Shown piece by piece: positions 6,920 to 14,091 of a stretch of 15,591 nucleotides of DNA; position 1 is the first letter of the stretch; each line of letters starts with the position of its first letter. This DNA is from CAZKGE01 sp964541695 (GTDB lineage: Bacteria; Bacillota; Clostridia; Christensenellales; CAG-138). The translations under genes and the position numbers were made by a program. The notes under the pieces were generated by a model, which worked only from the letters and a program-made list of their open reading frames with translations, made no database searches and had not been told where the DNA came from. The stretch is taken from positions 1 through 15,591 of the forward strand of contig CAZIRB010000052.1 in the NCBI GenBank assembly GCA_964541695.1. The letters run 5' to 3'.

Positions 6920-7092
6920 GGCGCTTTCTTTTTGTACAGCGTGGATACCGCGCCGAGGACCACGCCTACGCCCGCGCCGATACAGAGCCAGAGAACGAGG
7001 TTTTGCAGCAGCGCGCCCAGCACGATGCCGACCGCCGCGCAAAGGCCGATCGACGTCCCCATGTTCCAGTAATCCGCAAGCCGATGTTTCAT
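6916..7092 (-). CDS. Small two-helix membrane protein, 58 aa
   Basis: I do not recognise the family. The 58-residue product begins MKHRLADYWNMGTSIG and has two hydrophobic segments, about residues 14-30 and 33-53. The second (LCIGAGVGVVLGAV) is rich in small residues of the GxxxG type that favour helix packing. The C terminus is basic (YKKKAP). The ribosome binding site AGGAGGG (7099-7105) lies 6 nt before the ATG, so translation is well supported. Its TGA overlaps the GTG of the serine hydrolase remnant (GTGA), showing that the two were translationally coupled. It lies downstream of LytTR and DUF3021 in the same direction, separated from DUF3021 by about 140 nt (7093-7235) that include a GTCGGCCGAC palindrome but no clear terminator or promoter. 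A role as membrane partner of the hydrolase or the DUF3021 protein is a guess. Confidence 0.72.
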   Translation of the reverse strand: MKHRLADYWNMGTSIGLCAAVGIVLGALLQNLVLWLCIGAGVGVVLGAVSTLYKKKAP

Positions 7093-7235
7093 GTGTTTCC
7101 CTCCTTTTTTATCGTACCCATTCTATATCTATCCGCGTTCGGGAAGCTGCCCGCCGCCCATTGCCGGGTCCGACGGGTCGCTTGGCCCCGGTCGGCCGAC
7201 AATTCGTTGGTTTTGCGAAAAATCTTGCGCAGCCG

Positions 7236-7691
7236 TCACTTTTCGGCGTCGCGGTCCGCGCGCGCCGCGTTGAGCTCGGTAAGCCGCCTATTGATCTTTC
7301 GTTCGTCCAGCAGGTCGCCCGTGAAGCTGGACAGCCAGACGACGGCGTAAACCGCGAAAAACAGCAGAAAAAAGGTCAGCACGCTCGGCGCATGGTTAAA
7401 CGAAAACCAGTCGAACTTCGCCGCACAGAACAGCGCGAGCGCGAGCAGCGCTGCAAAATGGACGGCGGTGCGCGCGGCCATTCCGCGCTTGCGGATGGGC
7501 TTTTCCGAGTAGTAAATGAAGTTCAGCAGGGCCGAGACCGCCGCCAGGATCAACGCCTGCACGATCAGGCGGAGGGGCAGGTACGGGTTCGAGTACATGC
7601 CGATAAATACCGTGCTGGCCAGAATGACACAGGTGAATATCGCTGCAAACGAGGACAGGAACTTCCGCCCATAGCCAAGGTACCGTTCCAT
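7236..7691 (-). CDS. DUF3021 family membrane protein
   Basis: A 151-residue integral membrane protein with four hydrophobic segments (about 12-32, 40-60, 75-92, 100-122) and a charged C-terminal tail ending in LNAARADRDAEK. Size, topology and position directly behind a stand-alone LytTR regulator match the DUF3021 family, in which the membrane protein is thought to act as the partner that controls the DNA-binding protein. The ATG at 7691 is preceded by AAGGAGG (7699-7705), which overlaps the LytTR stop, so the two genes form a tight pair with a 12-bp gap. Assignment rests on context and topology, as the family has no strong motif that I can read by eye. Confidence 0.72.
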   Translation of the reverse strand: MERYLGYGRKFLSSFAAIFTCVILASTVFIGMYSNPYLPLRLIVQALILAAVSALLNFIYYSEKPIRKRGMAARTAVHFAALLALALFCAAKFDWFSFNHAPSVLTFFLLFFAVYAVVWLSSFTGDLLDERKINRRLTELNAARADRDAEK

Positions 7692-7703
7692 GGTTTTTCC
7701 TCC

Positions 7704-8141
7704 TTATAGCCCCAGTTTTTGTTTCAGCACCGGCACGTACTGGCGGGAGATGATGATTCTCTCGTCGTTTTTCATCCGCGCCTCAAAGCGCCCGTTGAAG
7801 ACCGCCTGCACGCTCGCGATCTTGGACAGATTGGCCACGACGGATTTCGAGGCCCGGAAGAAATCCGTCTCCTCGAACCGCGCCTCAATCTCGTACAGCC
7901 GAAGCGACGTCTCGTACACCTCTTTTTCCGCATACAGGAACACCCGCCCGTCGACCGCCTCAAAGTAATACACGTCCTCGGCGTTCAATACGTACGACCT
8001 TGCCTCCTGCCGCCCGATGAGCGTGCCGCCGGCCAGGCGGATCGCCGCCACGACCTTGCGGAGCGGTTCGTCCATCTCGCGATAGCGAACGACGACCACG
8101 GGCTCCGCGTACTCGGCGGATTCTTCCAGTTGCAGCTTCAT
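7704..8141 (-). CDS. LytTR family DNA-binding transcriptional regulator without receiver domain
   Basis: A 145-residue regulator. The N-terminal ~40 residues (MKLQLEESAEYAEPVVVVRY) precede a LytTR domain covering about 45-145. Typical LytTR stretches are visible: DVYYFEAVDGRVFLYAEKEVYET, then LRLYEIEARFEETDFFRASKSVVANLSKI, then NGRFEARMKNDERIIISRQYVPVLKQKL. There is no phosphoacceptor receiver, as is usual for LytTR proteins paired with DUF3021 proteins. The ATG at 8141 is chosen because AGGAGG (8149-8154) is correctly placed; a longer frame to 8195 crosses the promoter and is unlikely. Expected targets are its own operon and often a neighbouring transporter or hydrolase. Here the only downstream effector visible is a pseudogene. 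Confidence 0.9.
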   Translation of the reverse strand: MKLQLEESAEYAEPVVVVRYREMDEPLRKVVAAIRLAGGTLIGRQEARSYVLNAEDVYYFEAVDGRVFLYAEKEVYETSLRLYEIEARFEETDFFRASKSVVANLSKIASVQAVFNGRFEARMKNDERIIISRQYVPVLKQKLGL

Positions 8142-8174
8142 CGCAGCCCCTCCTTTTTGCGCGCATCCTTTCTC

Positions 8175-8202
8175 AGTATACGAAAAGCTTTTCAAAAATC
8201 AA
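8175..8202 (-). promoter_or_regulatory. LytTR operon promoter with a palindrome in the spacer
   Basis: On the minus strand TTGATT (8202-8197) and TATACT (8180-8175) are 16 bp apart. The spacer contains the perfect 12-bp palindrome GAAAAGCTTTTC (8182-8193), well placed for an operator. Transcription would start near 8168, about 27 nt before the LytTR ATG. Confidence 0.65.
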
Positions 8203-8309
8203 TGGGCGCGCCGGCAAGTTACGCGCAAGGGAGAATCAGTTGCGACGGCCGTCATTTTGCCAGGGCGGACCGCAGGGCCGCCCCTCCGCGCGCATGGTTC
8301 CTTTTTCAT
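8199..8309 (-). CDS. Possible 36-aa ORF upstream of the LytTR gene (weak)
   Basis: An ATG at 8309 (MKKEPCARRGG...) lies 7 nt behind GGAGG, a good ribosome binding site, and reads 36 codons to a TGA inside the -35 box of the LytTR promoter. The product would be basic and rich in Arg and Pro, with no recognisable motif. No clear promoter was found between it and the dapF terminator. It may be chance. The rest of 8203-8594 shows only the dapF terminator and a short GGGCGG/CCGCCC hairpin near 8263-8284. Confidence 0.22.
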   Translation of the reverse strand: MKKEPCARRGGPAVRPGKMTAVATDSPLRVTCRRAH

Positions 8310-8420
8310 CCCTTTTCCTCCCGCTGTTTACGCAAAAACGCGCGTCCGCCGCGGTTCTCGCTGTACATCGTAAGCTACAGCCGCAACAACATCGGTTCCA
8401 CGCAGCTCCGACCCGCACAT

Positions 8421-8455
8421 AAAAAACGAGCCGCGATTCCATCGTCACGGCTCGT
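8421..8455 (-). terminator. Strong intrinsic terminator after dapF
   Basis: The 8-bp stem ACGAGCCG / CGGCTCGT (8426-8433 with 8448-8455) is followed, on the minus strand, by a run of T (the A run at 8421-8426). It lies about 140 nt past the dapF stop and closes the liv-dapF transcription unit. In the plus direction the hairpin is followed by CTTATTTTG, so weak bidirectional action is possible. Confidence 0.82.
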
Positions 8456-8594
8456 CTTATTTTGCTCTGGCGGGACGCCTCATGCGGCGGCTCCCTTTGA
8501 CATATCGGCGCAGCGGGCATTAAGCATACTAAAAACTCGCTCCCGAGCACCCACTAAGGTTATGCCGACCCCGAGAACTTTGCCGCTCCGCCCC

Positions 8595-9485
8595 TCAGTC
8601 CGTCCCGGGAAATGATTCCTTGATCCTGTCCTGCACCTGCCGGACAACCCATTCGCTGAAAGTGCCGCGGCAGATGAACTCCGCGCCGCCGGTCATGGTC
8701 ACGTCGTATTCCGGCGAAACATGGATGCTGAGCGTGCCGCCCTCCGCCTGCACGGTGACCGTGTCGTCGAGAAGCCCCATCAGCCGCCCCGCCACGACGG
8801 AGGAGCAGCAGCCCGTGCCGCAGGCTAGCGTGCGGCCGGCGGCGCGCTCCCAGGTTTTCACGCGGATATGCGAACGGTCGACGATCTGCGCGAAATTGAT
8901 GTTGGTCTTCTCGGGGAAGGCGGGGTGAACCTCGACCTGCCGGCCCAAACCGTTGATATCCAGCGCATCGAGTTCGTCCGTCAGCATGACGCAGTGCGGC
9001 ACCCCCAGGCGCATGGCGGTCAGCTTGATATGCTTTCCGCCCACGTCCAGGCTCTGCTGCACAACGGGATTGCCCGGCAGCGTCGTGGGGACCGCTTCCG
9101 CGTTAAAGCCGGGCCGCCCCATGCCGACGGTCACGGACGTAACCGCCGCGCCCTTGCCGTCCAGCTGCAGTCGTATCGTCTTGATTCCGGCCATCGTCTC
9201 GACGGTGAATTCGGGCTTCGTCACAATGCCGTTTTCAAACACGTATTTGGCAAAACACCGGATGCCGTTGCCGCACATCTCGCCGACATTGCCGTCGGAA
9301 TTGACGTACACCATGCGCACGTCGGCCGACCGGCTTTCCAGGCACACCATGATGCCGTCGCCGCCCACGCCGAAGTGCCGGTCGCACACCGTCAGCGCCA
9401 GCGCCCCGTAGTCCGGAAGCGTCTGTTCCATGCCGTTGAACAGGCAAAAGTCGTTGCCCGCTCCGTGCATCTTCGTAAATTCCAA
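8595..9485 (-). CDS. dapF: Diaminopimelate epimerase
   Basis: Converts LL-diaminopimelate to meso-diaminopimelate, the precursor of lysine and of the peptidoglycan cross-linking residue; a cytoplasmic, cofactor-independent enzyme. The two catalytic cysteines are present: Cys71 in GEMCGNGIRC and Cys222 in ACGTGCCSS. The N-terminal signature EFTKMHGAGNDF and the GVGGDGIMV stretch (about 39-47) are also typical. The start chosen is TTG at 9485, with GGGAGGG just upstream. It gives 296 residues starting right at the conserved EFTKMHG; the longer frame to 9539 runs through the promoter and adds non-conserved residues. It lies 68 bp after livF and may share its transcript, but it also has a candidate promoter (9538-9546). 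Confidence 0.96.
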   Translation of the reverse strand: MEFTKMHGAGNDFCLFNGMEQTLPDYGALALTVCDRHFGVGGDGIMVCLESRSADVRMVYVNSDGNVGEMCGNGIRCFAKYVFENGIVTKPEFTVETMAGIKTIRLQLDGKGAAVTSVTVGMGRPGFNAEAVPTTLPGNPVVQQSLDVGGKHIKLTAMRLGVPHCVMLTDELDALDINGLGRQVEVHPAFPEKTNINFAQIVDRSHIRVKTWERAAGRTLACGTGCCSSVVAGRLMGLLDDTVTVQAEGGTLSIHVSPEYDVTMTGGAEFICRGTFSEWVVRQVQDRIKESFPGTD

Positions 9486-9537
9486 GTAACCCTCCCAAAA
9501 GCCGCAATCATAGGGCCGGATCGGCATACGCCGACCC

Positions 9538-9546
9538 ATTATACCA
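9538..9546 (-). promoter_or_regulatory. Extended -10 promoter candidate for dapF
   Basis: On the minus strand TGGTATAAT (9546-9538) is an extended -10 motif with a perfect TATAAT hexamer. The -35 region is poor, as is common for extended -10 promoters. It lies about 53 nt before the dapF start codon and just after the livF stop, and would let dapF be expressed independently of the liv promoter. Confidence 0.5.
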
Positions 9547-9553
9547 TATTCCG

Positions 9554-10276
9554 TCAGGCCGTAACGGTCTTCTGCTTAATGCCGAGGTACGCTTCCTGCA
9601 CGCGCGGGTCCTCCAGCAGAGCCTTTCCTTCGCCCTCCAGGGAGATATGCCCGGTTTCGATCACGTAGGCATAGTCAGAGATGCACAACGCCTCGTAGGC
9701 GTTCTGTTCGGCCATGAACACCGTGATGCCCTCGCGCTTGAGCTCCTGCACCACCTGGAACACCTGCTCAATAATGAGCGGCGCAAGGCCCAGGGACGGT
9801 TCGTCCATCATGAGTATCTCGGGCCTGCTCATCAGGCCCCGCGCGATGGCCACCATCTGCTGCTCGCCGCCGGACAGCGTGCCGGCATACTGCTTGATGC
9901 GCTCCTTCATGATGGGGAAGAGCTGCAGCATTTTTTCGATATCCGCCTGAATGCCCGCCTTGTCGCGGCGAAGGTGCGCGCCCATCAGCAGGTTTTCCTT
10001 TACGGTAAGGTTGGCGTACAGGCGGCGGCGCTCCGGCACGAGGCAAATGCCCTGCGCGAGCACCCGGTGGGGCATGTCGGCAAGGGGCTGCTCGTTATAG
10101 GTGATGGAGCCGTCCTTGGGCTTGAGCACGCCCGCCAGGGTCATGAGCAGCGTGGACTTGCCGGCGCCGTTGGCGCCGACCAGGGACACGATTTTACCCG
10201 GTTCAACGCTGAGGCTGACACCCCGCAGCGCGTGGATGCGGCCGTAAAAGACATTGATGTTTTCAACCTTAAGCAC
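9554..10276 (-). CDS. livF: Branched-chain amino acid ABC transporter ATPase LivF
   Basis: A 240-residue ATP-binding subunit of the Leu/Ile/Val importer. Walker A GANGAGKST (about 34-42), signature LSGGEQQM, Walker B EILMMDEPSLGLAP and the H-loop replacement around FMAEQNA match LivF; the PSLGLAP and AEQNA stretches are LivF hallmarks. The start is GTG at 10276, preceded by GGGGGAGGG, and overlaps the livG stop by 8 nt, implying coupled translation. Last gene of the liv set; dapF follows in the same direction. Confidence 0.96.
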   Translation of the reverse strand: MLKVENINVFYGRIHALRGVSLSVEPGKIVSLVGANGAGKSTLLMTLAGVLKPKDGSITYNEQPLADMPHRVLAQGICLVPERRRLYANLTVKENLLMGAHLRRDKAGIQADIEKMLQLFPIMKERIKQYAGTLSGGEQQMVAIARGLMSRPEILMMDEPSLGLAPLIIEQVFQVVQELKREGITVFMAEQNAYEALCISDYAYVIETGHISLEGEGKALLEDPRVQEAYLGIKQKTVTA

Positions 10277-11063
10277 CCTTGTATCCCTCCCCCAAATAGG
10301 CCTTGAGCACCGCCGGATTGCATTGGATCTCCTCCGCGTTGCCTTCGGCCAGCCTGCGTCCGAAGTTTACAACGAAAATGTGATCGCACAACTCCATCAC
10401 GCAGGCCATATGGTGCTCGATCAGGAATACCGTGAGATCCAGCTTGAGCTGTATGCGTTTGATGAGCCGGGAGAGCTCCATGGTCTCCTCCTGGTTCATG
10501 CCCGCGGCCGGCTCGTCCAGCAGCAGCAGGCGGGGTTCCAGCGCCAGCGCGCGCGCGATCTCCAGCTTGCGCTGCAGGCCGTAGGGGAGGCTGTCCGCCC
10601 TGCTGCCCGCAAACTGCTCGATGCCCACAAGCTCCAGGTAATACTTCGCCTTTTCCCGGAGCTCGCTTTCCGAGCGCTTGACCTTGGAATTGACGAAGGG
10701 GAAATTCAGAAAAACGGCTTCGCCCAGGCTGTACAGCGGATGGCGCAGGTCCAGCGCGGTCACGACGTTGTCGAGCGCCGTCAGGTTCCGGAACAGGCGG
10801 ATATTCTGGAACGTCCGCGCGATGCCCGCGCGCACAATCTCGTCCGGGGGCCGGCCGGTAATATCCTCGCCGTTGAATTTTACGCTGCCGCGCGTGGGCT
10901 TGTAAACGCCCGTGATCAGATTGAACACGGTCGTCTTGCCCGCGCCGTTGGGGCCGATGATGCCCATGATCTCACCCTTGGCGATATTGAAGGTCAGGTC
11001 TTCCACGGCGATGATGCCGCCAAAGGCCTTCGTCAGGTTGTTGATTTGAATGATCTGCTCCAT
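10269..11063 (-). CDS. livG: Branched-chain amino acid ABC transporter ATPase LivG
   Basis: A 264-residue ATPase that pairs with LivF on the LivHM permease. Walker A GPNGAGKTT is at about 37-45. The variant signature LPYGLQRKLEIARAL, typical of LivG rather than LivF, precedes Walker B LLLLDEPAAGMNQEE and the H-loop FLIEHHM. IARTFQNIRLFRNLTALDNV (about 82-101) holds the Q-loop. The ATG at 11063 is 1 nt past the livM stop, with AAGGAAGG ahead of it. It overlaps livF at its 3' end. Confidence 0.96.
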   Translation of the reverse strand: MEQIIQINNLTKAFGGIIAVEDLTFNIAKGEIMGIIGPNGAGKTTVFNLITGVYKPTRGSVKFNGEDITGRPPDEIVRAGIARTFQNIRLFRNLTALDNVVTALDLRHPLYSLGEAVFLNFPFVNSKVKRSESELREKAKYYLELVGIEQFAGSRADSLPYGLQRKLEIARALALEPRLLLLDEPAAGMNQEETMELSRLIKRIQLKLDLTVFLIEHHMACVMELCDHIFVVNFGRRLAEGNAEEIQCNPAVLKAYLGEGYKGA

Positions 11064-11064
11064 A

Positions 11065-11949
11065 TTAAGTCCCTTCCTTGCGGGAAACCTTGCTTGCCAG
11101 GCCCCTGAAGAAGTTGCCGATTCCCTTGAACGTCAGCTCCTTGTAGCCGAATATTCCCTGCGGGCGCAGCACCATGATGGCGACGAGCACCGCGCCGTAC
11201 GCCACGAGGCGCCACATGTTCGCCACGCGCAGCAGCTCGGGGATGACGGCGAACACCAGCGCCGCGATGATCGGTCCCGTCAGGCTTCCCATGCCGCCCG
11301 CCACGACGGACGCCGTGAGCAGCGTGGACTGCACGCTGGTGAACATGTTTGGCTGGATATAGGTGAGGTAGTGGGCTAAAAAGCTCCCGCCGATGCCGGC
11401 GCACACGGCGCTGAAGAACAGCGACAGCAGGCGCGTCCGAAACAGGTTGATGCCCGCCATTTCCGCCGCGACAAAATCCTCCCGCACGGCGATGGCCATG
11501 CGCCCGTACCGCGAGAACACGAAGTTTTTGGCCAGGAACACGACGATTACGAACGCGATAAACACCGAAAACAGCGTCGAGTAGTTCGTAAGCCCGGGCA
11601 GGCCGCGCGCGCCCTGCGTGATGGGCAGGTTCTCCAGCAGCACGCGGGTCGCCTCGCCAAAGCCCAGCGTCGCGATGGCGAAATAGTCGCTTCTCAGCTT
11701 CGCCCGCAGCGTCGGAATGCCGATGATGAGGCTGAACAGCCCCGCCATGACGCCGCCCATGACGACGGCGACGGGGAAGGGGATGCCGAACAGCTTCGTG
11801 CTGATGGCGGCCGTATAGGCGCCGATGGCGAGAAACGCCGCGTGGCCCAGCGACATCAGCCCCGTAAAGCCCGTAAATATGGACAGGCCGACGACGGAAA
11901 TGGCGTTGATCAGCGCCAGCGTCAGGACACCTTGCACATAATTGAGCAT
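11065..11949 (-). CDS. livM: Branched-chain amino acid ABC transporter permease LivM
   Basis: A 294-residue polytopic membrane subunit with about eight helices. Stretches typical of LivM include FTGLMSLGHAAFLAIGAY (about 28-45), LRSDYFAIATLGFGEATRVLLEN (about 87-109), RGLPGLTNYS, and the cytoplasmic coupling loop RYGRMAIAVREDFVAAEMAGIN, followed by AGIGGSFLAHYLTYIQPN. The ATG at 11949 follows GGGGGAAG and lies 12 nt past the livH stop. Forms the channel with LivH. Confidence 0.95.
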   Translation of the reverse strand: MLNYVQGVLTLALINAISVVGLSIFTGFTGLMSLGHAAFLAIGAYTAAISTKLFGIPFPVAVVMGGVMAGLFSLIIGIPTLRAKLRSDYFAIATLGFGEATRVLLENLPITQGARGLPGLTNYSTLFSVFIAFVIVVFLAKNFVFSRYGRMAIAVREDFVAAEMAGINLFRTRLLSLFFSAVCAGIGGSFLAHYLTYIQPNMFTSVQSTLLTASVVAGGMGSLTGPIIAALVFAVIPELLRVANMWRLVAYGAVLVAIMVLRPQGIFGYKELTFKGIGNFFRGLASKVSRKEGT

Positions 11950-11961
11950 ATGGCTTCCCCC

Positions 11962-12846
11962 TTATACTTTCTCTTCCAGGTATTTGCCAAACAGGCCGGA
12001 TGGCATCACCAGAAGCAATATGATAAGGAACGTGAAGCTGAACACATCGCGTATCAGGGACGAGACGTATACCGATATCAGGGATTCCAGCACGCCCAGC
12101 AGCAGGCCGCCCACCACCGCGCCGGGAAGGCTGCCCAGCCCGCCGATGACGGCGGCGATATAGGCCTTGTTCGTAATCCAGCCCATGGTGGGGTACGCCA
12201 TATATTTCAGCCCCAGGAATACGCCGGACAGACCTGCCAATAAGCCGGCCAGCACGAACACCAGGCCGATCACGCCGCTTAGGTTCACGCCGTTGATCTG
12301 CGCCACTGTGGAGTCGTAGGAGGCCGCGCGGATGGCGATGCCCGTCCTCGTATGCTGTATGAAATAGTGCATGATATAGATGGCGATAAAAGAGAATATG
12401 ATTGCAAACAGGTCCAGTTTGCCGATCGTGCTCCCGAGAATGGAGATGGACGACACGCCGAATATCGCCGGATACGCTTTAAAGCTGGATCCGATCGTGG
12501 CGTAGACCATGTTTTCCAGGAAAATGGAAGTGCCCATGGCGCTGATCATGAAATAGAGCGAGGGCGCGTGGCGTTTGCGCAGGGAGCTGTACGCGATGCG
12601 CTCGTTGAAAAAGCTCAGCGCCGCCGCCCCGAGCATGGAGATGGCCAGCGCGATCGCAAACGGCACATGGAGCCCCGTCAGCACAAAATAGCCGATGTAG
12701 GAACCGAGCATGATGATGCCGCCATAGGCGAAGTTACTGAAATTCAATATGCTGAATATCAAAGAGTAACCGACCGCCATGAGGGCGTAAATACCACCGA
12801 CCGCCAACCCTGTGACCAGGGTTTGCATAAGCAGCTGTATCTGCAT
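11962..12846 (-). CDS. livH: Branched-chain amino acid ABC transporter permease LivH
   Basis: A 294-residue membrane subunit with about eight helices. The LivH signature GYSLIFSILNFSNFAYGGIIMLGSY lies near residues 26-50. The coupling loop RTGIAIRAASYDSTVAQINGVN (about 175-196) and GLGSLPGAVVGGLLLGVLE near the C terminus are also typical. The ATG at 12846 has AAGGAGG at 12851-12857 only 4 nt away. This site can be masked by pairing with the sequence just upstream, next to the intergenic hairpin at 12861-12892. Confidence 0.95.
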   Translation of the reverse strand: MQIQLLMQTLVTGLAVGGIYALMAVGYSLIFSILNFSNFAYGGIIMLGSYIGYFVLTGLHVPFAIALAISMLGAAALSFFNERIAYSSLRKRHAPSLYFMISAMGTSIFLENMVYATIGSSFKAYPAIFGVSSISILGSTIGKLDLFAIIFSFIAIYIMHYFIQHTRTGIAIRAASYDSTVAQINGVNLSGVIGLVFVLAGLLAGLSGVFLGLKYMAYPTMGWITNKAYIAAVIGGLGSLPGAVVGGLLLGVLESLISVYVSSLIRDVFSFTFLIILLLVMPSGLFGKYLEEKV

Positions 12847-12860
12847 ACAACCTCCTTAAG

Positions 12861-12892
12861 AAGGTCGGACGGCCTGTCGGCCATCCGACCTT
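12861..12892 (-). other. Stable stem-loop between livK and livH
   Basis: A 14-bp stem (AAGGTCGGA, T-G wobble, GGCC against its complement) with a GACA tetraloop, directly after livK and ahead of the livH ribosome binding site. There is no U-tract, only CTTAAGG. Such hairpins protect the upstream message from 3' decay or cause partial termination, so that binding protein exceeds permease (established for many importer operons; inferred here). Confidence 0.75.
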
Positions 12893-12924
12893 TCATCCTT
12901 AACTTTTAACCGATTCTGTGCGGA

Positions 12925-14091
12925 TTATTCGGCTTTGACGCCCTGGTAGAAGGTGAACGCGCCGTCCTTCACCGTTTCGATGACCGCCGGCTTGCCCAGC
13001 GGGTTATGCGTGGCCGCGTCCATGTTCAGATTTCCCGTCAGAACGGGCATATCCTTGATGGTGGCCATGTACTCGGCCAGCACGACCGGGTCGGTGCTCT
13101 TGGTCGCCTCGATGGACTTGACGATCATGCGCAGCGCGTCCACGGCGAGCACGGGGTTGGGCATGACGGGCGCGGTGCCGTACTTTTCGGTGTATTCCGC
13201 GACCCATTCCTTGATGGCCGGATCCTCAAGGCTCGCGATGTTGACATAGAACGCGCCCTCGGTGGCCGCGCCGCCCAGTTCGATCAGCTCTTTGCTGGCC
13301 CAGCCGTCGCCGCCCATGAACTGGCAGGTCAGGCCCAGGTCGCGCGCCTGCTTCATGGCAAGGCCGGCTTCCTTTTGCATGGTGGGGATGAACAGCAGCT
13401 CGGCGCCGGAATCCTTGATCTTGCCCAGCTGCGCACGGTAATCCAGCTCCTCGGAACGGAAGGCCTCGTCGGCAACGATCTGGCCGCCCTTGGCGGTGAA
13501 CGTCTCCTTGAAGTACTGCGAAAGGCCCTGCGAATAGTCGGAGCCGACGTCGATCAGCACGGCGGCCTTCGTCACCTTAAGGGTATCTATGGCAAACGTT
13601 GCGGCCACCTGTCCCTGATAGGGGTCGATAAAGCAGGTGCGGAAGGTGTATTTCTTCACGGTGCCGTCGTCGTTCACGGTGAACTTCGGGTTTGTGGGGG
13701 TGGTGCCGATCATGGGGATCTTCGCTTCCTCCGTGATGGAAGAGGCCGCGATGCCCACGCCGCTCTGCGCCGGTCCGATGATCGCTACGACGCCGTCGCC
13801 GACCAAACGCTTGGCGACGTTGACGCCCTCGGCCTGGTCCGCCTTGTTGTCGTACGCGACAAGCTCGATCGGCCTGCCTAGCACGCCGCCGGCGGCGTTG
13901 ATCTTCTCAATTTCCATTTCCAGCGCGTTCTTTTCCGACTGTCCCCACAGGGCGGAGCCGCCGGTCAGGGCCACTTCATGTCCGATTTTGATCGGGTCGT
14001 TTTTGCCGCCGGCCTTGCCCGCGCAGCCGACAAGGGGCATTACCAGTGCAACTACCAGGAGAATGATCCATGCCTTTTTGAACGCTTTCAT
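12925..14091 (-). CDS. livK: Branched-chain amino acid-binding lipoprotein LivK
   Basis: A 388-residue extracytoplasmic receptor of the Liv importer (Peripla_BP_6 family). The N terminus is a lipoprotein signal: MKAFKK, a hydrophobic core, then the lipobox LVGC with Cys23 as the lipidated residue, followed by a glycine/lysine-rich linker. The mature part has the family pattern: DPIKIGHEVALTGGSALWGQ, INAAGGVLGRPIELVAYDNK, AIIGPAQSGVGIAASSITEE, PMIGTTPTNPKFT and FMGGDGWASKELIELGG. The ATG at 14091 is preceded by GGAGGA. First gene of livKHMGF, behind a leader of about 300 nt. The ligand could be any of Leu, Ile or Val, or another small amino acid. Confidence 0.95.
   Translation of the reverse strand: MKAFKKAWIILLVVALVMPLVGCAGKAGGKNDPIKIGHEVALTGGSALWGQSEKNALEMEIEKINAAGGVLGRPIELVAYDNKADQAEGVNVAKRLVGDGVVAIIGPAQSGVGIAASSITEEAKIPMIGTTPTNPKFTVNDDGTVKKYTFRTCFIDPYQGQVAATFAIDTLKVTKAAVLIDVGSDYSQGLSQYFKETFTAKGGQIVADEAFRSEELDYRAQLGKIKDSGAELLFIPTMQKEAGLAMKQARDLGLTCQFMGGDGWASKELIELGGAATEGAFYVNIASLEDPAIKEWVAEYTEKYGTAPVMPNPVLAVDALRMIVKSIEATKSTDPVVLAEYMATIKDMPVLTGNLNMDAATHNPLGKPAVIETVKDGAFTFYQGVKAE

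Noticed and set aside
8868..9668. Long plus-strand open frames over dapF and the liv genes
   Set aside because: They are antisense shadows caused by high GC; they have no motifs, and the minus-strand products are unambiguous.
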